From Lacisediminihabitans profunda (GTDB lineage Bacteria > Actinomycetota > Actinomycetes > Actinomycetales > Microbacteriaceae), in the NCBI RefSeq assembly GCF_008040105.1, contig NZ_VRMG01000016.1, positions 16,784 to 80,783 on the forward strand: a stretch of 64,000 bases of DNA. Direction: 5' to 3'. Positions 9,339 through 19,139 of this stretch are shown here, piece by piece. The notes beneath the pieces are model-generated. The model was given only the letters and a program-made list of their open reading frames with translations, was not told where the DNA came from and made no database searches. The translations under genes and the position numbers were made by a program. Numbering within the stretch: position 1 is the first letter of the stretch; each line of letters opens with the position of its first letter.

Positions 9339-10486
9339 CCAGCATGCTCGTCGACAACATCGCCCTGCTCGTCACCAACGATGCGCTGCACGGATCGCTC
9401 ACCGCCGAGCGGTCAGCGGCCGCCGTGGTGATCGAGCACGGGCTCGTCGCCTGGGTCGGCGACGCGGTCGACGCGCCCGCCGCGGACGAGCGCATCGACG
9501 CCGACGGGCGGTGCGTCATCCCCGGCTTCGTGGACAGCCACAGCCACCTCGTCTTCGCGGGGGACAGGGCGGACGAGTTCGAGCACCGGATGACCGGGCA
9601 GGCGTATGCCGCCGGCGGAATACGCCGAACCGTCGCCGCCACCCGCGCCGCGACGGACGCCGACCTGCTGGCGAACGCCGGGCGGCTGGTAGCCGAGATG
9701 CGAGCCCAGGGCACCACCACGGTGGAGATCAAGAGCGGCTACGGCCTCAGCGTGGCGGACGAGGAGCGGTCTGTCGCCATCGCCCGTCGCCTCACCGCCG
9801 AGACGACCTACCTCGGCGCGCACGTCGTGCCCCCGGAGTTCACGGACGACCCGGCCGGTTACGTCGAGCTCGTCACCGGGGAGATGCTCGCCGCCTGCGC
9901 CCCGCACGCGCGCTGGATCGACGTGTTCTGCGAGACCGGGGCCTTCGACGAAGACCAGGCCCGTGCCATCCTGCGGGCCGGACAGGCCGTGGGGCTCGGG
10001 GCCCGCATGCATGCCGGCCAGCTCGGCGTCTCCGGCGGAGTGCGGCTCGCCGTCGAGCTCGGCGCGGCGAGCGTCGACCACTGCACGTTTCTGGCTGATG
10101 CGGATGTCGACGCCCTGGCCGCGGGAGACACGGTGGCCACCCTGCTGCCGGGCGTCGAATTCTCGACCCGCCAGCCGTATCCGGACGCCCGTCGCCTCAT
10201 CGACGCGGGGGTCACCGTCGCGATCGCCACCGACTGCAACCCCGGCTCGAGCTTCACCTCGTCGATGCCGTTCTGCATCGCGGTGGCGGTGCGCGATCTG
10301 CGGATGAGCCCGGCGGAGGCACTCTGGGCGGCGACGGCGGGCGGCGCGCGGTCCCTGTGGCGCGACGACGTCGGGGTGATTGCGGTCGGCAAGCGCGCCG
10401 ACCTCGTTCTGCTCGACGCGCCCAGTTACGTGCACCTGGCCTACCGGCCAGGCGTGCCGCTCGTGCATCGTGTGATCACCGGCTGA
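9335..10486 (+). CDS. hutI: Imidazolonepropionase
   Basis: Third hut step: hydrolyses imidazolone-5-propionate to N-formimidoyl-L-glutamate. The 383-aa amidohydrolase-superfamily TIM barrel has metal-binding HSH in [11 protein letters not shown] near residue 70 and [12 protein letters not shown] near 130. HAGQLG carries a metal/substrate His, TDCNPGSS the metal Asp, and [11 protein letters not shown] closes the composite beta domain. I use GTG 9335, which overlaps the hutG stop; ATG 9344 three codons later is an alternative. The order H-U-G-I is complete for histidine to glutamate. Confidence 0.95.
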   Translation: MTSMLVDNIALLVTNDALHGSLTAERSAAAVVIEHGLVAWVGDAVDAPAADERIDADGRCVIPGFVDSHSHLVFAGDRADEFEHRMTGQAYAAGGIRRTVAATRAATDADLLANAGRLVAEMRAQGTTTVEIKSGYGLSVADEERSVAIARRLTAETTYLGAHVVPPEFTDDPAGYVELVTGEMLAACAPHARWIDVFCETGAFDEDQARAILRAGQAVGLGARMHAGQLGVSGGVRLAVELGAASVDHCTFLADADVDALAAGDTVATLLPGVEFSTRQPYPDARRLIDAGVTVAIATDCNPGSSFTSSMPFCIAVAVRDLRMSPAEALWAATAGGARSLWRDDVGVIAVGKRADLVLLDAPSYVHLAYRPGVPLVHRVITG

Positions 10487-10539
10487 ATCGGCCAAGATGG
10501 AGTCACCGTGACCGACGGAACGCACCGCGAAGGAGCTCA

Positions 10540-11547
10540 GTGTCCCCGACAATCCGACTGATCCAGACCGCCGGACTCCTCCCGTCTCCCGCCCGGATCA
10601 CCGAGCCGAAGGAGCCTCCGCTGCGGATTGCGGTCGTCCAGCACGCGTGGAGCTCCGATGCCGAGGCGCTCACCGAGTGGCTCGACGATGCGGTCGACAC
10701 GGCGGCGGCCGCCGGAGCACGAATCGTCTTCCTGCCCGAGATCACCCTCAGCCGCTACCCGGCCGACACCCTTCCCGTGGGCGACGCCAGCGAGCTCGCC
10801 GAGGACCTTCTCGCCGGGCCGACGCTCGCCTTCGCCAGCCGGGCCGCGGTGCGGGCCGGTGTCTTCGTGCACGCCTCGCTCTACCGCGCCGCGGACGAGG
10901 GCGACGGACTCGGCCTCAACACGGCGATCATCGTCGACCCGCGGGGCAGACTCGTGGCGGCCACCGACAAGCTGCACATCCCCGTGACGGCCGGGTACTA
11001 CGAGAACCGCTACTTCCGGCCGGGGTCCGCCGCGCCGGTCGCCGCCGCTCCCGGGCTCGCCGCCGGGGACCCCTATCCGGTCTACGCGCTCGACGGGCTC
11101 GGCGCTGCCCGGCTCGGTCTCCCCACCTGCTGGGACGAGTGGTTTCCGGAGGTGGCGCGCGCGTACTCGCTCGGCGGGGCCAACATCGTTGCCTACCCGA
11201 CCGCGATCGGGTCGGAACCCGACCATCCGGAGTTCGACACCCGACCGCTCTGGCAGCAGGTGATCGTGGGGAACGGCATCGCGAACGGCCTGTTCATGGT
11301 GGTGCCGAACCGCACCGGCACCGAGACGCGGCCGGACGGCAGCCGGGGCAACACCTTCTATGGTTCGTCCTTCGTGAGCGACCCATACGGCCGCATCCTC
11401 GTGCAGGCCCCCCGGGACGAACCGTGTGTACTCGTGGCCGACCTCGACCTCGCTCAGCGCGCCGACTGGCTCGACCTCTTCCCGTTCCTCGCCACGAGGC
11501 GGCCGGACACCTACGGCTCCCTCACCTGGCCGGTCGTGACGGAGTGA
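10540..11547 (+). CDS. aguB: N-carbamoylputrescine amidase (nitrilase superfamily)
   Basis: Hydrolyses N-carbamoylputrescine to putrescine, CO2 and ammonia, the second step of agmatine breakdown. The nitrilase triad is visible: Glu67 in FLPEITLSRY, Lys144 in ATDKLHIP and Cys197 in LPTCWDEWFPE; the CWDxWFPE signature is typical of AguB. GTG 10540 has an AGGAG site 4 bp upstream and gives 335 aa. The first ~28 residues extend beyond the usual family start, so a later start is possible. It follows hutI by 53 bp and is coupled to aguA by a GTGA overlap, placing agmatine use in the histidine operon. Confidence 0.9.
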   Translation: MSPTIRLIQTAGLLPSPARITEPKEPPLRIAVVQHAWSSDAEALTEWLDDAVDTAAAAGARIVFLPEITLSRYPADTLPVGDASELAEDLLAGPTLAFASRAAVRAGVFVHASLYRAADEGDGLGLNTAIIVDPRGRLVAATDKLHIPVTAGYYENRYFRPGSAAPVAAAPGLAAGDPYPVYALDGLGAARLGLPTCWDEWFPEVARAYSLGGANIVAYPTAIGSEPDHPEFDTRPLWQQVIVGNGIANGLFMVVPNRTGTETRPDGSRGNTFYGSSFVSDPYGRILVQAPRDEPCVLVADLDLAQRADWLDLFPFLATRRPDTYGSLTWPVVTE

Positions 11548-12569
11548 GCTGGCGGATGCCGGCGGAGGGCGCGAGGCAGGAACGCCTCTGGCTCGCCTGG
11601 CCCACCGGCGGCTACACCCTCGGCGACACGGCGGAGGAGGCGGAGGAGGCCCGCCGCACCTGGGCGGCGGTCGCGAACGCCGCGGCCGGGTTCGAACCGG
11701 TGAGCGTGGTCGTGCACCCGCGGGACGTGGACCTCGTCGCCCGCTACCTCGACGGCTCCATCGAGGTCTTCGTGCGCGAGATCGACGACGCGTGGATCAG
11801 GGACAGCGGACCCACCTTCGTCGTCGACGACGAGGTGCCCGGCTCGCTCGGTGCGGTCACCTGGACCTTCAACGGCTGGGGCGGCCAGGAGTGGGCGAGC
11901 TGGCAGCACGACAGCACCCTCGGGCCCGCCGTCGCCGACTGGGCAGGGGCCGAGCGGATCGACTCCCCTCTCGTCAACGAGGGCGGCGGCATCCACGTGG
12001 ACGGTGCGGGCACCGTGCTCGTGACCGAGACGGTGCAGCGAGACCCCGGTCGCAACCCGGGAATCACCCGGAAGGCCGTCGAGGCGGAACTGGCCCGCAC
12101 CCTCGGCACCACGACCACGATCTGGCTGCCGCGCGGCCTCACCCGAGACTCGAGCACCTTCGGCACGCGCGGGCACGTCGACATCGTCGCGACGATCGCC
12201 TCTCCCGGCCGGCTGCTCCTGCACGACCAGCGAGACCAGGCGCATCCGGATTTCGCGGTCTCGGCGGAGTTGCGAGCCGCGCTGTCCGAGGCGCGGGATG
12301 CCGCTGGCCGGTTGTTCGAGATCGTCGACCTGCCGGCGCCAGAAGTGCTGCGCGACGAGGAGGGCTTCGTCGACTACAGCTACGTCAACCACGTGCTCGT
12401 CAACGACGGGGTCATCGCCTGCGCCTTCGACGACCCGCGCGACGCGGACGCCCTCGCGATCCTGCGGGACGCGTACCCCGGGCGCACCGTCACCGCCGTC
12501 GACGCGAGGCCCCTGTTCGCCCGCGGCGGCGGCATCCACTGCATCACCCAGCAGCAGCCCGCCGTGTGA
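11544..12569 (+). CDS. aguA: Agmatine deiminase
   Basis: Converts agmatine to N-carbamoylputrescine and ammonia, feeding AguB. The 341-aa pentein-fold protein shows RMPAEG near the N-terminus, DDAWIRDSGPTFVV (about 87-100), FNGWGGQEW, NEGGGIHVDG, HVDIVA, and the C-terminal catalytic loop GGGIHCITQQQP with Cys333. The usual family alignment includes the WRMPAE segment, so I prefer GTG 11544, whose GTGA overlaps the aguB stop, over ATG 11556. It is the last gene of the hut-agu operon. The convergent globin gene ends 4 bp downstream, leaving no obvious terminator between them. Confidence 0.93.
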   Translation: MSWRMPAEGARQERLWLAWPTGGYTLGDTAEEAEEARRTWAAVANAAAGFEPVSVVVHPRDVDLVARYLDGSIEVFVREIDDAWIRDSGPTFVVDDEVPGSLGAVTWTFNGWGGQEWASWQHDSTLGPAVADWAGAERIDSPLVNEGGGIHVDGAGTVLVTETVQRDPGRNPGITRKAVEAELARTLGTTTTIWLPRGLTRDSSTFGTRGHVDIVATIASPGRLLLHDQRDQAHPDFAVSAELRAALSEARDAAGRLFEIVDLPAPEVLRDEEGFVDYSYVNHVLVNDGVIACAFDDPRDADALAILRDAYPGRTVTAVDARPLFARGGGIHCITQQQPAV

Positions 12570-12573
12570 CCGG

Positions 12574-13029
12574 CTACTCCTCGAAGGTGTTGACCATCGC
12601 CTGGGCGGCGCGATCCAGGTAGCCCCAGAGGGTCGCGTCGTCGAGGGGCGAGAGCCCGAGGCTGTCGACCGCGGTGCGCATGTGCGAGAGCCAGTGGTCG
12701 CGCGCCTGCTGGTTGACCTTGAACGGCGCGTGTCTCATCCGCAGCCGCGGATGCCCGCGCTGCTCGGAGTACGTTCCCGGACCGCCCCAGTACTGCTCGA
12801 GGAAGCCGGTCAGACGCTGGATGGCGCCCTCGAGGTCCTGCTCTGGATACATCGGCCAGAGCACCGGATCGGTGCGCACGCCCTCGTAGAAGTGGCGCAC
12901 GAGCCGTTCGAAGGTGGCGCGTCCGCCCACCTTCTCGTAGAAGCTGCCGGTGGCCGCCTCGCCGTGCTCCGTCACTCGAAGGATGATGGGGCTCTTCTGG
13001 CCGCCGGGGATCTCTGCGTTCTCGGTCAT
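12574..13029 (-). CDS. glbO: Truncated haemoglobin, group II (GlbO type)
   Basis: A haem protein that binds O2 or NO; in mycobacteria trHbO is linked to respiration and NO/peroxide chemistry. The 151-aa product has an N-terminal extension of about 25 residues and then the 2/2 globin fold. Visible residues are Tyr B10 in RHFYEGV, Tyr CD1 in LWPMYPEQDL, the FLEQYWGGPGTYSEQRGH stretch, proximal His in HPRLRMRHAPF, and Trp G8 in RDHWLSHM. This closely resembles M. tuberculosis GlbO. ATG 13029 overlaps the stop of the upstream mscS gene (ATGA), so it is co-translated with a mechanosensitive channel. Confidence 0.92.
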   Translation of the reverse strand: MTENAEIPGGQKSPIILRVTEHGEAATGSFYEKVGGRATFERLVRHFYEGVRTDPVLWPMYPEQDLEGAIQRLTGFLEQYWGGPGTYSEQRGHPRLRMRHAPFKVNQQARDHWLSHMRTAVDSLGLSPLDDATLWGYLDRAAQAMVNTFEE

Positions 13030-14048
13030 TGTCGTGACTTTCTCGGTGCTCTCGGCGGCTTCGCGTCGGCGGTGGACGCGATCGGATTCGGCGCCGTGCG
13101 CGGCGGCCGGGCACCGCGGATGCTCTCCGCTCCCTCGAATCCGCTCAAGACGATGCTGTTGAGGGCGGGGAGCCGGATGCCCATCTCGTCCAGCCCGGAC
13201 TTGAGCCGGGAGCGCAACTCGCGGGCCACGTCGTCCTTCGTTCCGGGCCGGGTCTTGACCACGAGCCGGATCACGATGGCCTCCGCCGAGATGGACTCGA
13301 TGCCCCAGATCTCCGGCTTCTCCAGGATGCGACTGCGCCACTTGATGTCCGCGGCCAGCTGCAGGGCGATCGACAGCATCCGCTCCTGCACCGCGGCGAC
13401 GTCGGCGTCGTAGGGCACCGCGAGATCGATGATCACCCGCGACCAGCCCTGGGACATGTTGCCGACCCGGATGATCTCGCCGTTGCGCACGAACCAGACG
13501 GTGCCGTTCACGTCGCGGATCTGGGTGATCCGGATGCCGACCGTCTCCACCACGCCGGTCGCCGGACCGAGGTCCACGACATCCCCGACGCCGAGCTGGT
13601 CCTCCGCGACCATGAACAGGCCGTTGAGCACGTCCTTGACGATGTTCTGGGCGCCGAAACCGAGGCCGGCGCCGATTGCCGCCGTGATGATCGCGAAGGA
13701 GCCGAGGATCGAGGGGCTGATCGCCGTGATCACGGACAGGGTGGCGACGACGACGAGCACCACGGCGACGATGTTGTTGAGCACGCTGCCGAGCGTGCGG
13801 GTGCGCTGCACGATGCGCACGGCGCTCATCGGCGAGGTCATCAGGGCCTGGGTGTCCTGCGCGTTCTGGCGCTTCTTCACCCCGTTGACGATCCGGTTGA
13901 CCACCCGGTCGATCACGACTCGCGAGATCAGGCGCACCGCGATGGCGACCACGATGATCACGATCACCTTAACGAAGGTCATCTGGTAGATGTCGTGCAT
14001 GGTCGCCCAGAATGCGGTCCAGCCGTCTGTCGTCACCGCAGTCATCAT
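13026..14048 (-). CDS. mscS: Small-conductance mechanosensitive channel (MscS family)
   Basis: A 340-aa inner-membrane osmotic safety valve. A hydrophobic helix lies at about 25-45, a second pair at about 90-140, and the glycine/alanine-rich pore helix TM3 is GAGLGFGAQNIVKDVLNGLF followed by the beta domain (VAEDQLGVGDVV). The cytoplasmic alpha/beta domain extends to about 300, and the C-terminal ~40 residues are a basic Pro/Ala/Arg tail unlike E. coli MscS. The start is ATG 14048, with ATG 14045 equally possible. It is the first gene of a two-gene unit with glbO. Confidence 0.9.
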   Translation of the reverse strand: MMTAVTTDGWTAFWATMHDIYQMTFVKVIVIIVVAIAVRLISRVVIDRVVNRIVNGVKKRQNAQDTQALMTSPMSAVRIVQRTRTLGSVLNNIVAVVLVVVATLSVITAISPSILGSFAIITAAIGAGLGFGAQNIVKDVLNGLFMVAEDQLGVGDVVDLGPATGVVETVGIRITQIRDVNGTVWFVRNGEIIRVGNMSQGWSRVIIDLAVPYDADVAAVQERMLSIALQLAADIKWRSRILEKPEIWGIESISAEAIVIRLVVKTRPGTKDDVARELRSRLKSGLDEMGIRLPALNSIVLSGFEGAESIRGARPPRTAPNPIASTADAKPPRAPRKSRQ

Positions 14049-14168
14049 TGCACCGAGTTTACCGGCGCCGGTTGTGAGGCTCGGGCATCCCGGGCGTGGG
14101 CGGTCAGCCCGGGCCAGCGTGCCGACCCGGAATGACCGCGCACGCCCGGAAGCGTTCCGCGGCTGCGG

Positions 14169-16727
14169 TTACGCGTCCCTCGCCTGCACGCGGAGCGCGC
14201 GCTCCACGCCAGCGAGGTTTTCGATCACCAGGCGGCGCAGCGCGGGGATCTCCTGGTTGGCGTCCAGCCAGGCCTTCGTCGCCTCGACGAGGGCCTGCGA
14301 GGCGAGCGGCGCCGGGTAGAGGCCCACGACGAGCGTCTCGGCGATGTGGTAGCTGCGGCTCTTCCAGATGTCACCGAGTGCGCCGAAGTACCGGGCCACT
14401 AGCGGCTCGAGCGACGACGGGTCGTTGGTGTGCTGGTAGCCGACGGCTGTCTGGCGCACGATCGCGTTCGACGGCTCGGCGCCGGCCGGGTCGACGAGCG
14501 ACTCGAACGCGGCGAGCTTCGCCTCCGCGGTGGGGATGGTGGCCGTCGCCCGCGCCGCGGCCTGCTGGCCGTTTGAGGTGTTGTCCTTCGCGAGCGCCGC
14601 CGCTATCTCGTCCGCTCCGGCCTCGCCGTTGAGTACGAGTCCTTCGAGGATCTCCCAGCCGAGGTCGGTGTCGATCTCCAGCCCGTCGAGGGGTGCCGTG
14701 CCATCGTGCAGGCCCCTCAGTGCCGCGGCGTGCGCGGGAGTGGAGGCGAGCGACGCGAAGAACTTCACGAACTGGAACTGCGCGTCCGATCCGGCCTCGG
14801 CGTTGCGGGCGAGCGACCAGAGGGCGTCGCCCACGCGGATCAGCGTCTCGGTTCGCCGCTCGGGTGCCACGTACTGCTTGGTGGCGAGACCGAGTTGACC
14901 GAGCGTCGTGCGGGTCGTCGTCGATTCCGTCTCGGTCGCGATGTTGCCGAGCACGAGCCGCACGTAGTCGCTCGCGGGCGTCTCGGCATCTCGGGTAGCG
15001 TCCCAGGCCGCGCCCCACACGAGGGAACGGGCGAGCGGGTTCTCGATGTCCTTGAGGTGCTCGAGCGCCACGGCGAGCGAGGCCTCGTCGAGACGGATCT
15101 TCGCGTAGGCGAGGTCGTCGTCGTTGAGCAGCACGAGGGCGGGCCTGGCCACCCCGATCAGTTGCGGCACCTCGGTGCGCTCGCCGTCGACATCCAGCTC
15201 CACTCGGTGCACCCTCACGAGCTTGCCGCTGTTCTCGCCCTCCGTTGCGAGGTCGTAGAAGCCCACGGCGAGGCGGTGCGGACGGATGGTCGGGTAGTCG
15301 GCCGCGGCGGTCTGCAGAACCGCAAAGGACGCGATCGAACCGTCGGCATCCGTCGTGATCTCCGGACGCAGGGTGTTGACACCGGCGGTCTCGAGCCAGA
15401 GCTTCGACCAGTCACCGAGCGATCGCCCGCTCGTGATCTCGAGCTCGGCCAGAAGGTCGGCGAGCTCCGTGTTTCCGTACGCGTGGTTCTTGAAGTAGGC
15501 GGCGACGCCGGCGAAGAACGCATCGATGCCCACCCAGGCCACCAGCTGTTTGAGAACCGAGCCGCCCTTGGCGTAGGTGATGCCGTCGAAGTTGACCTGC
15601 ACGTCTTCGAGGTCAGTGATCGTCGCGACGACGGGATGGGTCGAAGGAAGCTGGTCCTGACGGTAGGCCCAGCTCTTCTCCATCGCCTGGAAGGTGGTCC
15701 AGGCACCGGTCCACTCGGTGGCCTCCGCGGTGGCGATGGTGGAGGCCCACTCCGCGAAGGACTCGTTGAGCCAGAGGTCGTTCCACCACTTCATCGTGAC
15801 GAGGTCGCCGAACCACATGTGGGCGAGCTCGTGCAGGATGGTGACGACGCGTCGTTCCTTGATCGCGTCGGTGACCTTCGACCGGAAGACGTAGGTCTCG
15901 GTGAAGGTGATCGCTCCGGCGTTCTCCATGGCTCCGGCGTTGAACTCCGGTACGAAGAGCTGGTCGTACTTGGCGAACGGGTAGGGATAGTCGAACTTCT
16001 GTTCGTAGTACGCGAAGCCCTGGCGGGTCTTCTCGAAGATGTAGTCGGAGTCGAGAAACTCGAAGAGGGACTTGCGCGCGAAGATTCCCAGCGGGATGAC
16101 GCGACCGTCGCGGCTCGTGAGCTCGCTGCGCACCACCTCGTACGGGCCGGCGATCAGCGCGGTCACGTACGACGACAGCACCGGGGTGGGGGAGAAGGCC
16201 CAGGTGGCCGCGTCGCCGTCGACGACGGGCTCGGGGGTGGGGGAGTTGCTCACGACCTGCCAGCGCGCCGGTGCGGTGACCGTGAAGGCGAACGACGCCT
16301 TGAGGTCGGGCTGCTCGAAGACCGCGAACACGCGGCGCGAATCCGGAACCTCGAACTGCGAATAGAGGTACACCTCGTTGTCGACCGGGTCCACGAAACG
16401 GTGCAGGCCCTCTCCCGTGTTGGTGTACTCGGCATCCGCGACGACGGTGAGTTCGTTCTGCTGGGCGAGGTCGTCGAGCTGGATGCGCACGCCGTCGCTC
16501 ACGGCGGCTGGGTCGAGCGGAGTGCCATTGAGGGTCACCGAGTGCACGGTGCGAGTGAAGGCGTCGATGAAGGTGGAGGCCCCGGCAGTGGCCGTGAAGC
16601 GCACGGTCGTCGTGCTGCGGAACACCTCGCTCCCCGTGGTGAGGTCGAGCGTGACATCGTAGCTTTCGACCGCAATGAGCGCCTTACGCTCTGCTGCCTC
16701 GACTCTGGTGAGGTTCTCTCCTGGCAC
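14169..16727 (-). CDS. pepN: Aminopeptidase N (M1 family zinc metallopeptidase)
   Basis: A cytosolic enzyme removing N-terminal residues from peptides. The 852-aa product has the complete M1 layout: an N-terminal beta domain, the substrate-recognition GAMEN motif (265-269), the zinc site HELAH (299-303) with the third ligand Glu322 in NESFAEW, and an ERAP1-like C-terminal helical domain. The GTG start at 16727 has AAGGAG 6 bp upstream; the open frame extends farther but without a better site. It appears monocistronic, with 120 bp to the next gene upstream. Confidence 0.95.
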   Translation of the reverse strand: MPGENLTRVEAAERKALIAVESYDVTLDLTTGSEVFRSTTTVRFTATAGASTFIDAFTRTVHSVTLNGTPLDPAAVSDGVRIQLDDLAQQNELTVVADAEYTNTGEGLHRFVDPVDNEVYLYSQFEVPDSRRVFAVFEQPDLKASFAFTVTAPARWQVVSNSPTPEPVVDGDAATWAFSPTPVLSSYVTALIAGPYEVVRSELTSRDGRVIPLGIFARKSLFEFLDSDYIFEKTRQGFAYYEQKFDYPYPFAKYDQLFVPEFNAGAMENAGAITFTETYVFRSKVTDAIKERRVVTILHELAHMWFGDLVTMKWWNDLWLNESFAEWASTIATAEATEWTGAWTTFQAMEKSWAYRQDQLPSTHPVVATITDLEDVQVNFDGITYAKGGSVLKQLVAWVGIDAFFAGVAAYFKNHAYGNTELADLLAELEITSGRSLGDWSKLWLETAGVNTLRPEITTDADGSIASFAVLQTAAADYPTIRPHRLAVGFYDLATEGENSGKLVRVHRVELDVDGERTEVPQLIGVARPALVLLNDDDLAYAKIRLDEASLAVALEHLKDIENPLARSLVWGAAWDATRDAETPASDYVRLVLGNIATETESTTTRTTLGQLGLATKQYVAPERRTETLIRVGDALWSLARNAEAGSDAQFQFVKFFASLASTPAHAAALRGLHDGTAPLDGLEIDTDLGWEILEGLVLNGEAGADEIAAALAKDNTSNGQQAAARATATIPTAEAKLAAFESLVDPAGAEPSNAIVRQTAVGYQHTNDPSSLEPLVARYFGALGDIWKSRSYHIAETLVVGLYPAPLASQALVEATKAWLDANQEIPALRRLVIENLAGVERALRVQARDA

Positions 16728-16849
16728 GTGTTGCTCCTTCACAGCGGGGGGATTGTGTCCGAGAGCCAGCCTAATGCGACCGTCGGAGACGCCAATCCGC
16801 GCGCAAGGAGCGGGTTCCGGACCGCATCCGGCCCGGAACCCACGATTGC

Positions 16850-17530
16850 TCAGTCGGCGCGGGAGAACTGCCGAGACGTCGCGCCGGACGTGACGGCCCG
16901 CGGCACCCGTGACTGGACGTCGCCGATCACGGCGACCAGCAGGGCGCGCAGACGAGCATCCTGATCCGTCACGCAGGCCTCGGCGATGCCCACCACCGCG
17001 GTGCGGATGATCGCATCCGTCATGAGGGGGGTCGACCGCGGGTTGAGCGAACCCGAGGTCGCGAGGAAGGCATGCGCCCATTCCGCCGCCCCCGGCGTGA
17101 GCCGCAGCGCCTCCGCGATCCGCTCCCTCGTCGCGGCGACCGCGGGGTCACCGGAGATGGCGAGGAGTTCGTCGCAGCGGAGGATGCCGGCGGCCAGCGC
17201 GCGCTGTCGGCCCTCGCTGGCGATCGGCAGGGCAACACTCGCCGCTCGCGCGGCGACGAGGAGTCCGATGTACGGATCCGTGCCGTTCAGGCCCACCACC
17301 GAGGGGATGTGGGTGACGAGCTCGCTGCGTGCGGCATCCGAGCTGCAGTCATTCACCATCCTCGCGAGCGAGGCCAGCGCGGGATGGGTGCAGGCCGGAT
17401 GGTCGCTCCATTTTTCGCCGGCAAGCCAGGACGCGTACTCCATGAAGCACGCACCGCTTTTGGGGCTTCGATGTTTGCCTCGTGACAGCACGGGCATGAG
17501 TTCGGGTGATACGTTCCTTGATCGCGACAT
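16850..17530 (-). CDS. Conserved hypothetical protein, 226 aa
   Basis: No recognised domain. The product begins MSRSRNVSPELMPVLSRG and contains MEYASWLAGEKWSDHPACTHP (split across about 30-50), then predicted helices with ATRERIAEALRLTPGA and IIRTAVVGIAEACVTDQDARL. It is soluble, with no signal peptide or membrane span. ATG 17530 is the first good start; an internal ATG before EYASW could also be used. The much longer open frame upstream on this strand is the antisense shadow of the flavoenzyme at 17672. It is divergent from that gene across 141 bp. Confidence 0.72.
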   Translation of the reverse strand: MSRSRNVSPELMPVLSRGKHRSPKSGACFMEYASWLAGEKWSDHPACTHPALASLARMVNDCSSDAARSELVTHIPSVVGLNGTDPYIGLLVAARAASVALPIASEGRQRALAAGILRCDELLAISGDPAVAATRERIAEALRLTPGAAEWAHAFLATSGSLNPRSTPLMTDAIIRTAVVGIAEACVTDQDARLRALLVAVIGDVQSRVPRAVTSGATSRQFSRAD

Positions 17531-17671
17531 TTGAGGTGCCTCCCGCCACTCTCGCAACTGGTGAATCAAGTGTGCGCCTCGAAACGCGCCAAAACCAGAC
17601 CCCGTCTGGCTGGATGCGGCGCGTGGGCGCCACATTCGACCGTCTCGGGGTGCGCTCAGTATGGTTGGCCC

Positions 17672-19096
17672 ATGGCCACCATGGTGTTCGAACGTTCTCT
17701 TCCCGACCCCCGCGTCGTCGCGGCCTCGCTCGACGGTTCGAGGCTCGCCCCGTTCTGGCTCGACGACCTCGGCACGCGGGCATCCTTCCCCCGGCACCGG
17801 GGCACCGCGAACGTCGATCTCGCGATCGTGGGGGCAGGATACGCCGGCCTCTGGACGGCCCTGCAGGCGAAGGAGCGGGATCCCTCGCTGCGGGTGATCG
17901 TGCTGGAGGGCAAGACGGTGGGCTGGGCGGCATCCGGACGCAACGGCGGCTTCTGCGAGGCGACCCTCACCCACGGGGAGGCGAACGGGCAGAACCGGTT
18001 CGCCGACGAGCTGGAACAGCTCGATCGGCTCGGCGCCGAGAACCTCGATGAGATCGAGGCCACCGTCGCCCGTCTCGGTCTCGACTGCCAGTTCGAACGA
18101 ACGGGGTCTCTCGCCGTGGCCGTGGAGGACTACCAGGTCGCCGAGCTCCGGGACGCCCACGACGGCGTCGACGAGATCTTCTTCGACGCCGAGCAGATTC
18201 GAGGCCGGGTGAATTCGCCCACCTACCTCGGGGGCCTCTGGAGCAAGCGGGACACGGCGATGGTGCACCCGGCGAGGCTCGCCGCGGAACTCGCCAGGGC
18301 GTGCGTCGAGGCGGGCGTCCAGATCGTGGAGCACTCGCCGGTGCGCGCAATCGACAGCGAGTTGCCGAACGGCCCGGTCACGCTCACGCTGGACGGTGGC
18401 TTCGTGCACGCGGACCGGGTCGCCCTCGCCACCAACGCCTTCCCCTCGCTGCTCAAGCGCTACCGGCTGCACACGGTGCCGGTGTACGACCACGTGCTCA
18501 TGACGGAGCCGCTCAGCGCAGCGCAACTCGCCTCCATCGGCTGGGAGGGCAGGCAGGGCGTTGCCGACCTCGCCAACCAGTTCCACTATTACCGGCTGAC
18601 CGCCGACAATCGCATCCTGTGGGGCGGGTACGACGCCGTGTACCACTACGGCGGGCGCATCCGCAGCGAGTACGAGGATCGTCCGCAGACCTTCCGCACC
18701 CTGGCGAGCCACTTCTTCACGACCTTCCCGCAGCTCGAGGGCGTGCGATTCAGCCACCGCTGGGCGGGGGTCATCGACACGAGCAGCCGGTTCTGCGCCT
18801 TCTTCGGGCTCGCCCGCCAGGGCCGCGTCGCCTACGCCGCGGGGTTCACCGGCCTCGGGGTGGCCGCGACCCGGTTCGCGGCGAACGTCATGCTCGACCA
18901 GCTCTCCGGCGAGCAGACCGAGCGCACGCAACTGCGCATGGTGCGCGAGATGCCGCTTCCCTTCCCTCCCGAGCCGGCCACCTATGCGGCGGTGCAGGCG
19001 ACCCGGTGGGCCCTTGACCGGGCAGACCACAACTCCGGCAAGCGCAACGTGCTGCTGAAGACCCTGGATGCCGTGGGCCTCGGCTTCGATTCGTAG
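17672..19096 (+). CDS. FAD-dependent oxidoreductase, DAO family (PuuB-like)
   Basis: A 474-aa flavoprotein oxidising an amine or amino acid; the substrate is not deducible. After about 48 residues the FAD-binding fold begins with VDLAIVGAGYAGLWTALQA, followed by the ribose-binding Glu in VIVLEGKTVGWAASGRNGGF. The C-terminal FAD motif is GFTGLGVAATRFAANVM. The RNGGF segment resembles gamma-glutamylputrescine oxidase PuuB and related enzymes. Putrescine is the product of the aguAB pair 5 kb upstream, but there is no direct linkage, so a polyamine role is only a suggestion. The start MATMVF is at 17672; ATG 17681 is an in-frame alternative. Confidence 0.82.
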   Translation: MATMVFERSLPDPRVVAASLDGSRLAPFWLDDLGTRASFPRHRGTANVDLAIVGAGYAGLWTALQAKERDPSLRVIVLEGKTVGWAASGRNGGFCEATLTHGEANGQNRFADELEQLDRLGAENLDEIEATVARLGLDCQFERTGSLAVAVEDYQVAELRDAHDGVDEIFFDAEQIRGRVNSPTYLGGLWSKRDTAMVHPARLAAELARACVEAGVQIVEHSPVRAIDSELPNGPVTLTLDGGFVHADRVALATNAFPSLLKRYRLHTVPVYDHVLMTEPLSAAQLASIGWEGRQGVADLANQFHYYRLTADNRILWGGYDAVYHYGGRIRSEYEDRPQTFRTLASHFFTTFPQLEGVRFSHRWAGVIDTSSRFCAFFGLARQGRVAYAAGFTGLGVAATRFAANVMLDQLSGEQTERTQLRMVREMPLPFPPEPATYAAVQATRWALDRADHNSGKRNVLLKTLDAVGLGFDS

Positions 19097-19139
19097 CGGT
19101 GCACCCCGGGGTGTCGGCGCCCCGGAGTAGCCTCCGAGC

